26,268 nucleotides of DNA from GCA-002713455 sp964428745 (GCA_964428745.1 CAYRYZ010000022.1:1-26268), one strand, 5' to 3'; positions 16,829 through 26,146 are shown, counted from the stretch's first letter. The notes: generated from the sequence alone by a model not told the origin. A program made the numbers and translations.

Positions 16829-19666
16829 ATGTCAATTAACAATAAAATTATTATTAAGGGCGCAAGACAACATAATTTAAAAAATGTTGATATAGAAATT
16901 GAGCGCAATAAACTTGTAGTTGTAACAGGCCTATCTGGCTCGGGGAAATCATCTCTAGCTTTTGATACTATTTATGCAGAGGGTCAACGTAGGTATGTTG
17001 AATCACTTTCATCTTATGCAAGACAATTCCTTGGATTGATGGAGAAACCTGATATGGACTATATTGAAGGTTTATCCCCTGCTATATCAATTGAACAAAA
17101 AGCAACCCTTCGAAATCCAAGATCTACTGTAGGAACTGTTACAGAAATTCATGATTATATGAGATTATTATTTGCCCACATTGGGAAGCCTCATTGTTGG
17201 ATATGTGATCGACCTATTCAGAGACAGACTGTCCAAAAAATTGTAGATACAATAATTAAATTTGGAGATGGCGCGAAAATTTATATTCTAGCTCCAGTTA
17301 TTCGCGGTCGGAAAGGGCAACACAAAGGAGTTTTTGATGAAATTAGAAAAGAAGGGTTCTTAAGAGCGCGCGTAAATGGGACTATTTTTTCTATTGATGA
17401 AAAAATAGAACTAGAAAAAAATAAGAAGCATTCTATAGAAGTTGTAATTGACAGATTAGTATTAGAAGATGAATATAAAGAACGACTGACAGAGTCTATT
17501 GAGTTATCATTAAAAATTGGTTCAGGACTTACAATAATTCATCAATTACCAAATAAAGATCATCTTTTTAGTGAACACTTTGCATGCCCCCATTGTGAAG
17601 TATCTATGGAAGAGCTTACGCCTAGAATGTTTTCATTTAATTCACCATATGGCGCATGTCCTCATTGTGATGGTCTTGGATCTCACATGGAAATTGATCC
17701 AGAGATGATAGTCCCTGATAAGACTAAATCACTAATCCAGGGTGCAATAATACCATTGGGAGAACAACCTCGAGGCAATTGGTATGGTAGCATTCTTAAA
17801 AGTTTATCTACTCATTATAATTTTAGTTTTACAACACCATGGTATAAACTAGATAGGAATATCAGACAGATACTTTTAAATGGTACAGGAAATAAAAAAT
17901 TAAAAATGGATTATTCTTCGGAAAGGTGGAGTGGTACCTATACAGGAGGATGGGAAGGTACAATACCAAATCTTATGAGAAGATATAAACAAACAAAATC
18001 AAATCATATCAGAGATTGGATTGAACAATTTATGAGTATGCGACCCTGCCCAAAATGTTCAGGGTCAAGACTTAAAGAAGAATCACGATCAGTAACAATT
18101 GGCGGGAAAAACTTAGGGGAAGTATCCTCGCTTTCAATAAAAAATATCAAAGAATTTTTTACAAATCTTTCATTGGGTAAAACCGAAGCTCTTATCGCAA
18201 AACAAATTTTGAAAGAGGTAAAAGAACGCCTGAGTTTTTTAATTGATGTTGGTTTGGATTATTTAACCTTGGATCGATCTGCTTCAACCCTTTCTGGTGG
18301 GGAGGCACAACGAATTAGACTAGCTACTCAAATAGGAAGCCAATTAGTTGGTGTATTATATATTCTAGATGAACCTTCAATTGGTCTTCACCCTAGAGAT
18401 AATAATCGATTGTTAAAATCACTGAAAAAATTAAGAAACCTTGGTAATTCAATTATTGTCGTTGAGCATGATCAAGAAACAATGGAATCTGCGGATCAAA
18501 TAATTGATATTGGGCCTGGAGCCGGTGAACATGGTGGACAAATTGTATTCTCAGGTGACCCAAAACAAATATTAAAATCCAAAAAATCTATTACAGGAAA
18601 ATATCTTTCCGGTAAAAAAACTATATCTGTACCTTCTTTCCGAAGGAAGGGAAGCGGTAAACTTCTTACAATATCTGGCGCATGTGGAAATAACTTAAAA
18701 AAGGTGGATATATCATTTCCATTAGAGAAAATGATAGTGGTTTCAGGAGTAAGTGGCTCAGGTAAAAGCACTTTAGTTAATGAAACTATTTTCCCAATTT
18801 TGTCTAAAGAGTTAAATAATGCTCGTACTTATCCATTGCCCTATGAATCAATTTTGGGTTTAGAATATTTGGATAAAGTTATTGATATAAATCAAAAGCC
18901 CATTGGAAGAACGCCGCGATCAAATCCAGCAACTTATACTGGAGTTTTTACAATCATTCGAGATTTATTTACTCAATTGCCAGAATCAAAAATTCGAGGT
19001 TATAAGCCAGGAAGATTTTCATTTAATGTAAAAGGAGGGCGATGCCAAACTTGTGAAGGAGATGGAATAATTAAAATTGAAATGAATTTTTTACCTGATG
19101 TTTATGTTACCTGTGAAATTTGTAAAGGAGCTAGATATAATCGTGAAACTTTGGAAATAAAATACAAAGGGAAAAATATTTCTGATGTATTAGATATGTC
19201 AGTCGAAGAGGCCTTAGTCTTTTTTGAAAATATACCTCAAATAATGAAAAAACTTGTTACCCTTAATGATGTAGGTCTTGGATATATTAGACTAGGCCAA
19301 CAAGCAACGACTCTTTCTGGAGGTGAGGCACAGCGTATAAAGCTTGCTACGGAGTTATCACGTTCATCTAATGATAAAACATTTTATATTCTTGATGAGC
19401 CAACAACGGGTCTACATTTTGAAGATATAAATATGTTGTTAAATGTTTTACAAAGATTAGTTAATAAAGGTAATACGGTAGTTATTATAGAGCATAACCT
19501 AGATGTAATTAAATGTGCTGATTGGGTAATAGATCTAGGCCCGGAAGGTGGTGAAGATGGAGGTAATCTTATTTATTCTGGAACTCCAGAAGACTTATCA
19601 AAATGGAAAAAATCCTATACAGGATCATTTTTAAAATCAATATTAAATGGATACGTTTCAAAATAA
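16829..19666 (+). CDS. uvrA: Excinuclease ABC subunit A
   Basis: UvrA is the DNA-damage-sensing ATPase of nucleotide excision repair; it acts as a dimer and loads UvrB. The 945-residue length is normal. The first Walker A GLSGSGKSS is at 34-42. The second, GVSGSGKST, is near 638. ABC signatures LSGGEAQRIRLATQIGS and LSGGEAQRIKLATELSR lie near 488 and 829, with LDEPSIGLHPRD and LDEPTTGLHFED as Walker B regions. Zinc-binding CxxC pairs (CPHC/CPHC near 252-280 and CQTC/CEIC near 738-768) and the DNA-binding EGQRRYVESLSSYARQFL are present. A candidate TTTG/TAnnTT promoter lies upstream. The TAA stop directly abuts the ATG of the transketolase-like gene. Confidence 0.98.
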   Translation: MSINNKIIIKGARQHNLKNVDIEIERNKLVVVTGLSGSGKSSLAFDTIYAEGQRRYVESLSSYARQFLGLMEKPDMDYIEGLSPAISIEQKATLRNPRSTVGTVTEIHDYMRLLFAHIGKPHCWICDRPIQRQTVQKIVDTIIKFGDGAKIYILAPVIRGRKGQHKGVFDEIRKEGFLRARVNGTIFSIDEKIELEKNKKHSIEVVIDRLVLEDEYKERLTESIELSLKIGSGLTIIHQLPNKDHLFSEHFACPHCEVSMEELTPRMFSFNSPYGACPHCDGLGSHMEIDPEMIVPDKTKSLIQGAIIPLGEQPRGNWYGSILKSLSTHYNFSFTTPWYKLDRNIRQILLNGTGNKKLKMDYSSERWSGTYTGGWEGTIPNLMRRYKQTKSNHIRDWIEQFMSMRPCPKCSGSRLKEESRSVTIGGKNLGEVSSLSIKNIKEFFTNLSLGKTEALIAKQILKEVKERLSFLIDVGLDYLTLDRSASTLSGGEAQRIRLATQIGSQLVGVLYILDEPSIGLHPRDNNRLLKSLKKLRNLGNSIIVVEHDQETMESADQIIDIGPGAGEHGGQIVFSGDPKQILKSKKSITGKYLSGKKTISVPSFRRKGSGKLLTISGACGNNLKKVDISFPLEKMIVVSGVSGSGKSTLVNETIFPILSKELNNARTYPLPYESILGLEYLDKVIDINQKPIGRTPRSNPATYTGVFTIIRDLFTQLPESKIRGYKPGRFSFNVKGGRCQTCEGDGIIKIEMNFLPDVYVTCEICKGARYNRETLEIKYKGKNISDVLDMSVEEALVFFENIPQIMKKLVTLNDVGLGYIRLGQQATTLSGGEAQRIKLATELSRSSNDKTFYILDEPTTGLHFEDINMLLNVLQRLVNKGNTVVIIEHNLDVIKCADWVIDLGPEGGEDGGNLIYSGTPEDLSKWKKSYTGSFLKSILNGYVSK

Positions 19667-21988
19667 ATGAAAACTATAAAAGAATTAGAGCAATTTTTCC
19701 CTTTTTGGGAAATAACAAAAGACCTTATTGACCAGTGCATTGATATAATGCTAAATCTTAGACAGTCTGGTCATCCTGGCGGATCAAGATCTAAAGTTCA
19801 TGGAATGGTTACAACGCTTTTATCGGGAGCAATGAGGTGGGATATAAGAGATGCTGGCAAACGATTTTCTGATCGATATGTATTGGTTGCAGGGCATACA
19901 AATCCAGTAGTTTATGCAACTTTAGCTGTTTTAAATGAAGCTCTCCGAATAAAATATAAACAGACAAAAGATAAGCGGTATAGACATTTTAGGGGCAAAA
20001 ATTTTCAATTAGTTTGGGAAGATCTTTTAACATTGAGAAATAATGGTGGACTCCCTGGGCATGCTGAAATGCAAGGGAAAACTCTATTTTTCAAATTTAA
20101 TACTGGCCCAAGCGGACATGGATCTCCTGCTGCTGCTGGTGAAGCATTAGCCTTGCAAGTTGCTAATGCCCAAGAAGTAAAAGTTTTTGCTTTTGAAGGA
20201 GAAGGAGGTCTTACTACAGGTGCATCACATGAAACAATGAATTCATCATGGGGTTTAGGTCTTGGTAATCTTGTTTATTTTTTAGATTGGAATGATTATG
20301 GGATTGATGCCAGACCATTTAGTTCTATAGTCTATGGGGGTCCAAAAGATTGGTTTGGATCTCATGGATGGCATGTAGAGGGGACAATGAATGGTGAAGA
20401 TTGGGATGAATTAACAAATGCATATTATAAATTATTAATTGAAAATGCTGATCCTCAAATACCAAAAGTTCTTTATGCAAAATCAATTAAGGGTAGGGGT
20501 TATCATAAAATAAATTATCAAAGTCATGGAGCTCCACATAAAAGAAATTCCGATTTATTTTGGCAAACAAAACAGGATTTTGCTGAAAAATATAATGTTG
20601 ATTTTCATAATTTTCGAGAGGAGGAAGCAGAGTCTAAAGAAGCTCAAGAAGATCAAGCTCGAAACTATTTCCATTCTGTTTTTTCTGTCATGAGATCAAA
20701 CCAAAAGCTAATTGATTATTTAGCTGAAACATTAGTCTCGATTGGTGATGCTGTACCTAAAGAAATTTCAGGATGCGAAATTAAAAGCAAGAATCCTGCG
20801 AAAGATAAACGCCTCTTTGATATTGATTCACTTCCTGATAGCCTTTTTCTTAAATCAGGAGAAAAAGCGCCTAATCGAGTTGGGTTTTCAAAATATGCAA
20901 GCTATATCAACACTCTTTCTATTAAAGAGTATGGGAGGCCTTTGGTGATTGCTATGAGCGCAGACTTGGCTGATTCAACCAATGTATCTGGTTTTGCTAA
21001 AGATTTCAATAGTAATATTGATTTAGGACTATTTGATAGAAAAACAAATAGAAAAAGTCCTCTCATGCCCCAAGGAATAACAGAATTCACAAACGCAGGG
21101 ATGTTGGCTGGCTTAACTAGTGTAAATCTAAATAAAGATCCTTATAAAGAATTCAATGGTTATTTTGGGGCTATGAGTACTTATGGATCATTTAGTTATT
21201 TAAAATATGGCCCAATTAGATTATTTAGTCAGTTAGCTCAGGATTCAGATTTAAAAGTTGGGAAATTAATTTGGGTTGCTGGGCATTCTGGCCCTGAGAC
21301 AGCTGAAGATAGCAGGACGCATTTTGGGATTTTTTCTCCAGGTGTTACTCAATTATTTCCAAAAGGTCATATTATTAATCTCCATCCATGGGAACATAAT
21401 GAGGTTGCTCCAGCACTAGCAGCTTCATTGCAAACCAATATACCTATCATCGCTATTCATCTAACAAGGCCTCCAATAGAAATACCAGATAGAAAAGCTC
21501 TTGGGATAGCTTCCCATTTAGATGCGTCAAAGGGTGCTTATATAATACAAGATTATGATTCTAATAAGAATAAAGATGGATTGGTCATTATACGAGGGAC
21601 GAGTTCGATTAATTCTCTGATAAAAATTCTCCCTGATTTAAAGGCCAAAGGACCAAATGTAAAAATTATTGCTGCAATTTCATGGGATCTTTTTATGCTT
21701 CAACCAAATTTATATAAACAAAAAATAATTTCTGATAATGAATGGATGGATTCAATGATAATTACCAATGGAGCCAAAAATCTTATGAAAAACTGGATTT
21801 CAAATAAAATAGTTGAAGAATATAGTCTAAGTCCAGATTTTGATAATAGTTGGAGAACAGGCGGATCAGTGGAAGAAATAGTAAGTGAATCTAAACTTGA
21901 TTCAAAAAGTATTTGGGATGGAATAAATCGATTTGCAATTAATCGAGATGATCGTTTGAATAGAATTCGTCAATCTATTCCATTATAA
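19667..21988 (+). CDS. Transketolase-like thiamine diphosphate enzyme
   Basis: This 773-residue protein has the three-domain plan of transketolase/AceE-type enzymes. The TPP domain includes SGHPGGSRS (about 34-42), AGHTNPVVYA, GLPGHAEM and the cofactor region EGEGG at 177-181 with Asn209. The pyrimidine domain has VIAMSADLADSTN and QGITEFTNAGMLAGL (likely catalytic Glu), and the C-terminal domain LHPWEHNEVAPALAASL. It probably transfers a two-carbon ketol unit or decarboxylates an oxo acid, but I cannot fix the substrate. The usual GDG metal motif reads GEG (Asp to Glu), and the protein is longer than typical transketolases (about 660). The ATG directly follows the uvrA stop, so the two are translationally joined. 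No other pentose-phosphate gene is nearby. Confidence 0.8.
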   Translation: MKTIKELEQFFPFWEITKDLIDQCIDIMLNLRQSGHPGGSRSKVHGMVTTLLSGAMRWDIRDAGKRFSDRYVLVAGHTNPVVYATLAVLNEALRIKYKQTKDKRYRHFRGKNFQLVWEDLLTLRNNGGLPGHAEMQGKTLFFKFNTGPSGHGSPAAAGEALALQVANAQEVKVFAFEGEGGLTTGASHETMNSSWGLGLGNLVYFLDWNDYGIDARPFSSIVYGGPKDWFGSHGWHVEGTMNGEDWDELTNAYYKLLIENADPQIPKVLYAKSIKGRGYHKINYQSHGAPHKRNSDLFWQTKQDFAEKYNVDFHNFREEEAESKEAQEDQARNYFHSVFSVMRSNQKLIDYLAETLVSIGDAVPKEISGCEIKSKNPAKDKRLFDIDSLPDSLFLKSGEKAPNRVGFSKYASYINTLSIKEYGRPLVIAMSADLADSTNVSGFAKDFNSNIDLGLFDRKTNRKSPLMPQGITEFTNAGMLAGLTSVNLNKDPYKEFNGYFGAMSTYGSFSYLKYGPIRLFSQLAQDSDLKVGKLIWVAGHSGPETAEDSRTHFGIFSPGVTQLFPKGHIINLHPWEHNEVAPALAASLQTNIPIIAIHLTRPPIEIPDRKALGIASHLDASKGAYIIQDYDSNKNKDGLVIIRGTSSINSLIKILPDLKAKGPNVKIIAAISWDLFMLQPNLYKQKIISDNEWMDSMIITNGAKNLMKNWISNKIVEEYSLSPDFDNSWRTGGSVEEIVSESKLDSKSIWDGINRFAINRDDRLNRIRQSIPL

Positions 21989-21998
21989 GATAACTAAA

Positions 21999-22031
21999 TT
22001 TGACGACCCCCCCTCCCATTTTGTACCTTTC
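21999..22031 (+). promoter_or_regulatory. Candidate ruvB-operon promoter, TTTG-N21-TACCTTTC
   Basis: TTTG at 21999-22002 and TACCTTTC at 22024-22031 are separated by 21 bases. The second element differs from the Bacteroidota -7 consensus TAnnTTTG only in the last base. The spacer contains a C-rich run (22007-22017), unusual for this AT-rich genome. A start of transcription near 22038 would leave a leader of about 35 bases before the ruvB ATG at 22073. Confidence 0.35.
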
Positions 22032-22072
22032 TACCCCGATTAGCATGGATATATTTCTATTTGAGTAATTAT

Positions 22073-23095
22073 ATGACTGAACTTCACATTAACGATCCTC
22101 AACCATTTGAAGAAGATCTAATTATTGAGAAATCATTACGTCCTAATAAAATGGATGAATTTATTGGGCAAAAAGATGTAGTTGATAGTCTAAAACTTTA
22201 TATAGAAGCTGCAACTAAACGTAACGAATCGCTAGATCATGTTTTATTGTTTGGCCCACCAGGATTAGGCAAGACTACACTATCAAATATCATTGGGAAA
22301 GAGCTAGGAGTTAATGTTAAACAAACATCAGGCCCTGTAATTGAGAGGGCAGGGGATCTCGCCGGTTTGCTAACAAATCTCCAATCTAAAGATGTGTTTT
22401 TTATAGATGAAATTCATCGACTTAATTCAGTAGTTGAAGAATATCTTTATTCCGCAATGGAAGATTATAGAATTGAAATCATGATAGATAAAGGGCCGGG
22501 CGCAAGAAATGTTCAACTTAATATTGAACCTTTCACTCTAGTAGGTGCAACGACACGGTTGGGAAATTTAACCTCACCTCTTAGAGATAGATTTGGTGTC
22601 GTTTTGAGAGTTGATTATTATGAACCGCAAGATTTATTTCGAATCATAATGAGGTCTGCAGAAATTTTAGAGTTAGCAATTGATGATGATGGTGCAATGG
22701 AACTTGCAACAAGATCACGGGGAACACCAAGAATAGCCAATAGAATTCTTAGGAGAACTCGTGATTATGCTGAAGTAAAAGCGGATGGTAAAATTGATTT
22801 ATCAATTGCTCAAGAATCTCTTAATTCACTTGGTATTGATGAATATGGTTTAGATGATATGGATCGATCAATTCTATCTACTTTGATTGATAAGTTTGAT
22901 GGAGGCCCAGTTGGAGTAAATTCTTTATCAGTGGCAGTAAGTGAAGATGCCTCAACAATCGAAGATGTTTATGAGCCCTATCTAATCAAACAAGGATTTA
23001 TACAGCGAACCAATCGAGGTCGAATTGCTCAAGAAAAATGTTATAAACTTTTAGGAAAGACAATCACAAAAAAACAACAGAGGCTATTTAAATGA
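22073..23095 (+). CDS. ruvB: Holliday junction branch-migration ATPase RuvB
   Basis: RuvB is the hexameric AAA+ motor that drives branch migration with RuvA. The 340-residue protein shows Walker A GPPGLGKTT (61-69), Walker B FIDEIHRLN (about 110-118), GATTRLGNLTSPLRDRFG (sensor 1 and arginine-finger region) and a C-terminal winged helix with GGPVGVNSLSVAVSED and YLIKQGFIQRTNRGR. I chose ATG 22073 over the in-frame TTG at 22061 because the protein then has the usual N-terminus. Only a weak GAG precedes it. It begins the ruvB-queA-ispDFE cluster, and its stop overlaps the queA start by four bases (ATGA). No ruvA or ruvC is in the window. Confidence 0.97.
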   Translation: MTELHINDPQPFEEDLIIEKSLRPNKMDEFIGQKDVVDSLKLYIEAATKRNESLDHVLLFGPPGLGKTTLSNIIGKELGVNVKQTSGPVIERAGDLAGLLTNLQSKDVFFIDEIHRLNSVVEEYLYSAMEDYRIEIMIDKGPGARNVQLNIEPFTLVGATTRLGNLTSPLRDRFGVVLRVDYYEPQDLFRIIMRSAEILELAIDDDGAMELATRSRGTPRIANRILRRTRDYAEVKADGKIDLSIAQESLNSLGIDEYGLDDMDRSILSTLIDKFDGGPVGVNSLSVAVSEDASTIEDVYEPYLIKQGFIQRTNRGRIAQEKCYKLLGKTITKKQQRLFK

Positions 23096-24144
23096 TAGAA
23101 AAGAAAAAGAAGTGGAAGCTGGCAGATTTTGATTACCCATTGCCTGAACGGTATATTGCACAATATCCTGCTAAAAGACGCGATTTATCCAAATTAATGG
23201 TATTGCATAAAGATACAGGTGAAATTGAACATAAGATTTTTTCAAATTTACCTGATTATCTAATAAAAAATGATTTAGTCATCACTAATAATACAAAAGT
23301 ATTTCCTGCTAGATTGTATGCAAGTAAAGATAGAACTGATGCCAAGGTTGAGGTTTTTTTACTTCGTGAATTAGAAAATGATTTATGGGAGGTTATGGTT
23401 CGACCTGCTAGAAAAGTACGGATTGGGAATAAACTTATGTTTACAAAAAATGTTTTTTGTGATGTAATAGATAATACAATTTCAGGGGGAAGAGTTGTCA
23501 GATTTGAATACGAAGATCAAAATATTTATGATGTTATAGACAAAGTTGGAATATCACCATTACCTCCTTATATCAAACGCGAATCAGAAGCAAAAGATAA
23601 GATTCGTTACCAAACAGTTTTTGCTGAGAAAAGAGGCGCCGTTGCCGCACCAACAGCTGGTCTTCATTTTACTGAGGGTTTGATAAAAAGGATTCATGAT
23701 AAAGGAGTAAAAACAGCTCATACTACGCTACATATTGGATTAGGGACATTTCGTCCGGTTCAAGTTGAAGACTTAAACCGACACCAAATGGATTCGGAGT
23801 ATTTTGAAGTTTCACCTAAAACAGCTATGGCAATAAATGAAACCAAGAAAAAACGTAGACGCGTATTTGCTGTTGGGACATCATCTGTAAGATCATTAGA
23901 AACAGTGGCAGTATCTGGATTTCAAGTGTCACCTAAAAGAGGGTGGACTGATAAATTTATTTATCCACCATATGATTTTAAAATGATTGATGGAATGATT
24001 ACAAATTTTCATCAACCCAAAAGTACATTACTTATGATGGTATCAGCTTTTGCAGATCGAGATTTAGTTATGAAAGCTTATCGTGTAGCCAAGAAAAATA
24101 ATTATCGGTTCTTGAGTTATGGTGATGCTATGTTAATTATTTAA
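23092..24144 (+). CDS. queA: tRNA preQ1 ribosyltransferase-isomerase QueA
   Basis: QueA transfers and isomerises the ribosyl part of S-adenosylmethionine onto preQ1 in tRNA, giving epoxyqueuosine. The 350-residue protein has family landmarks: PLPERYIAQYPAKRRDLSKL near the N-terminus (about 16-35), TNNTKVFPARLYA (about 65-77), GAVAAPTAGLHFTEGL, HIGLGTFRPV, VGTSSVRSLE and TNFHQPKSTLLMMVSAFA. A short Lys-rich extension (EKKKKW) precedes the domain. It overlaps ruvB by 4 bases (ATGA), typical of translational coupling. The next gene, ispD, follows across 13 bases that hold its ribosome-binding site. Confidence 0.97.
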   Translation: MIEKKKKWKLADFDYPLPERYIAQYPAKRRDLSKLMVLHKDTGEIEHKIFSNLPDYLIKNDLVITNNTKVFPARLYASKDRTDAKVEVFLLRELENDLWEVMVRPARKVRIGNKLMFTKNVFCDVIDNTISGGRVVRFEYEDQNIYDVIDKVGISPLPPYIKRESEAKDKIRYQTVFAEKRGAVAAPTAGLHFTEGLIKRIHDKGVKTAHTTLHIGLGTFRPVQVEDLNRHQMDSEYFEVSPKTAMAINETKKKRRRVFAVGTSSVRSLETVAVSGFQVSPKRGWTDKFIYPPYDFKMIDGMITNFHQPKSTLLMMVSAFADRDLVMKAYRVAKKNNYRFLSYGDAMLII

Positions 24145-24146
24145 TT

Positions 24147-24150
24147 GAGG
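24147..24150 (+). promoter_or_regulatory. GAGG ribosome-binding site ahead of a non-standard ATT start
   Basis: GAGG at 24147-24150 lies seven bases before ATT at 24158. A TAG at 24155-24157 sits directly before that ATT in the same frame, so no start further upstream is possible. The site therefore supports ATT as the initiation codon of ispD. Confidence 0.6.
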
Positions 24151-24157
24151 TTGCTAG

Positions 24158-24841
24158 ATTAAAATATCAGCTATAATACCAGCAGCAGGTTTGGGTAAAC
24201 GCTTTGGTGGCAAAAAACAAATCAAAACATTTTTTGATCGCCCCCTATTTTTATTTACGATACAACCTTTTATTAATTCAGATTTGATAAATGAAATAAT
24301 TTTAGTTATCTCAGATGTAGATTATAATCAGTTTCATGAAGATATCAAATTATTAGGATTATCTAAAGCCATAAAGGTTGTAGCTGGTGGTGAAACAAGG
24401 CAGCAATCTGTATACAATGGTTTACAAGAAGTCGATAAGTCATCAGATTTAATTTGCGTCCATGATGCAGTACGACCATTTGTCAATGAGTCATTAATTA
24501 ATAAAGCATTAAATATCATAAATGACCATGATGGAGTTATTATTGCATTACCTTCCACTGATACAATTAAAAGAGTTGTGAATGATCAAATCTTGGAAAC
24601 AATACCAAGAAATACAATTTGGCGCGCTCAAACTCCCCAGATATTTTTTAAAGATCCTTTAGTCGAAGCGCTTCAATTTGCACAATCTGAAAAAATAAAT
24701 GGTACGGATGAAGCTTCATTATTAGAAAGGATTGGCTATCAAGTTGGTTTTGTTGAAGGATCACCCTTCAATATTAAAATTACAACTTCTCAAGATTGGA
24801 TTTTTGCTGAAGCCATATATAATTATTTAAAAAATGATTAA
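24158..24841 (+). CDS. ispD: MEP cytidylyltransferase IspD (probable ATT start)
   Basis: IspD couples CTP to methylerythritol 4-phosphate in the MEP isoprenoid pathway. The conserved N-terminal CTP-binding segment ISAIIPAAGLGKRFGGKKQ is encoded from 24164 on, ahead of the first standard-type codon (TTG 24191), which would remove PAAG. The frame is closed by TAG at 24155-24157. ATT 24158, with GAGG seven bases upstream, is the best start and gives 227 residues, the normal length. Further motifs are GGETRQQSVYNGL, VHDAVRPF, QTPQ.F, TDEASLLE and GSPFNIKITTSQDW. An undetected sequence error in an original ATG is the main alternative. The gene overlaps ispF by eight bases. Confidence 0.9.
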   Translation: MKISAIIPAAGLGKRFGGKKQIKTFFDRPLFLFTIQPFINSDLINEIILVISDVDYNQFHEDIKLLGLSKAIKVVAGGETRQQSVYNGLQEVDKSSDLICVHDAVRPFVNESLINKALNIINDHDGVIIALPSTDTIKRVVNDQILETIPRNTIWRAQTPQIFFKDPLVEALQFAQSEKINGTDEASLLERIGYQVGFVEGSPFNIKITTSQDWIFAEAIYNYLKND

Positions 24842-25307
24842 AACAGGTATAGGATATGATGTCCATAAATTAGCTAGGGGCAAAAAATTAGTAATTGGAG
24901 GATTAGAAATTCCAAGCAAATTTGGTTCTGTTGGCCATTCCGATGGAGATGTATTGCTCCATGCAATGGTGGATTCTATGTTGGGTGGGTCTTCCTTAGG
25001 TGATATTGGGCAGCTCTTTTCTAGTGAGGATGATAAATGGAAAAATGCAAATAGTATGATTTTTCTTGAAAATGTATCTGAAAAAGTAAGATCCGCTGGG
25101 TTTAGAATAAATCATATCGATTCAGTTATAATATTGCAAAAACCAAATCTATCGCAATATATAATTACAATGCGATCAAATATAGCAAATACAATTAAAA
25201 TTGATAAATCACAAATCTCGATCAAAGCGACAACAACAGATTATATAGGTGATATAGGCAAAGGTAATGCTATAGCTGCTCAGGCAATCACAACTTTAGA
25301 AAATTGA
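24834..25307 (+). CDS. ispF: 2-C-methyl-D-erythritol 2,4-cyclodiphosphate synthase IspF
   Basis: IspF closes the cyclic diphosphate from CDP-ME-2-phosphate and releases CMP. It acts as a homotrimer with zinc in each active site. The 157-residue protein has the normal length and the signatures GIGYDVHKL (metal Asp and His, about 5-13), GHSDGDVLLHA (third metal His, about 35-45), LGDIGQLF and ATTTDYIGDIGKGNAIAAQA near the C-terminus. It overlaps ispD by eight bases and its TGA stop lies two bases before the ispE ATG, so ispDFE is one coupled unit. Confidence 0.97.
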   Translation: MIKTGIGYDVHKLARGKKLVIGGLEIPSKFGSVGHSDGDVLLHAMVDSMLGGSSLGDIGQLFSSEDDKWKNANSMIFLENVSEKVRSAGFRINHIDSVIILQKPNLSQYIITMRSNIANTIKIDKSQISIKATTTDYIGDIGKGNAIAAQAITTLEN

Positions 25308-25309
25308 TC

Positions 25310-26146
25310 ATGGGTATTAATTGCTCTTCGTTTAGTAAAATTAATATTGGATTAAAAATCCTTGGGCAAAGGAAAGATGGTTTCCATAACATAAACACAA
25401 TTTTTCAAGAATTGCAATTTGGAGATACAATTTCAATAGAAAAATCTGATCAGGGATGTAATATAACATCTGATGTTAATTGGATCCCTAATGATAAGAG
25501 TAATTTTTGTTATAATGCTTATGAGGAGTTAGTAAAAAAATTTCCAGATATTGATGGGGTAAAAATAATAATTAATAAAAATGTACCAGTTGGGTCTGGA
25601 TTAGGAGGAGGATCAGCAAACGCAGCTGCGGTTTTAAAAGGAATTTGTAAATTATTTGATTTGGGAATATCAAATAATGAACTAAAAGAGATCGCACTAA
25701 ACATTGGTGCAGATGTCCCCTTTTTTATTAATGGCGGTACTCAATTGGGTAAAGGGATAGGTGAAATTTTGAAACCGATAAATAATCCCATAGAAGGTTT
25801 TTATTTGCTAGTTATTCCAAACATAAGTATTAGCACGGAATGGGCTTATTCCCAAATAAAAAATAAATTGAATTCTGAAGAGACTTTAACTAACTTCGCA
25901 GGCTTTTCCGGTGGAAAAAACTTTTCACCAGAGTTATTTGAGAATGATTTTGAACGTGTTGTGATTCCAACATATCCAGAGATTGGTTCAATAAAGGAAA
26001 AACTTATTGAGTTTGGAGCAATGTTTGCTAGTCTGTCGGGTAGTGGCTCGACTGTGTATGGAATTTTTAGTGATGATTCTTCTGCAGAAGAAGCGGAGTT
26101 ATTTTTCCAAGATTCAAATATGACCATCCTCACTGAGCCCACCTAG
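25310..26146 (+). CDS. ispE: 4-diphosphocytidyl-2-C-methyl-D-erythritol kinase IspE
   Basis: IspE phosphorylates CDP-ME, the step between IspD and IspF. The 278-residue GHMP kinase shows SKINIGLKILGQRKDGFHNI at about 8-27, the ATP-binding glycine-rich PVGSGLGGGSANAAAV (about 87-102), IGADVPFFINGG (about 131-142) and LSGSGSTVYGIF near the C-terminus. ATG 25310 is preferred over the in-frame TTG at 25304, which overlaps the ispF stop. There is little Shine-Dalgarno signal, so translation probably depends on coupling to ispF. It ends the operon 51 bases before tRNA-Gln. Confidence 0.96.
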   Translation: MGINCSSFSKINIGLKILGQRKDGFHNINTIFQELQFGDTISIEKSDQGCNITSDVNWIPNDKSNFCYNAYEELVKKFPDIDGVKIIINKNVPVGSGLGGGSANAAAVLKGICKLFDLGISNNELKEIALNIGADVPFFINGGTQLGKGIGEILKPINNPIEGFYLLVIPNISISTEWAYSQIKNKLNSEETLTNFAGFSGGKNFSPELFENDFERVVIPTYPEIGSIKEKLIEFGAMFASLSGSGSTVYGIFSDDSSAEEAELFFQDSNMTILTEPT

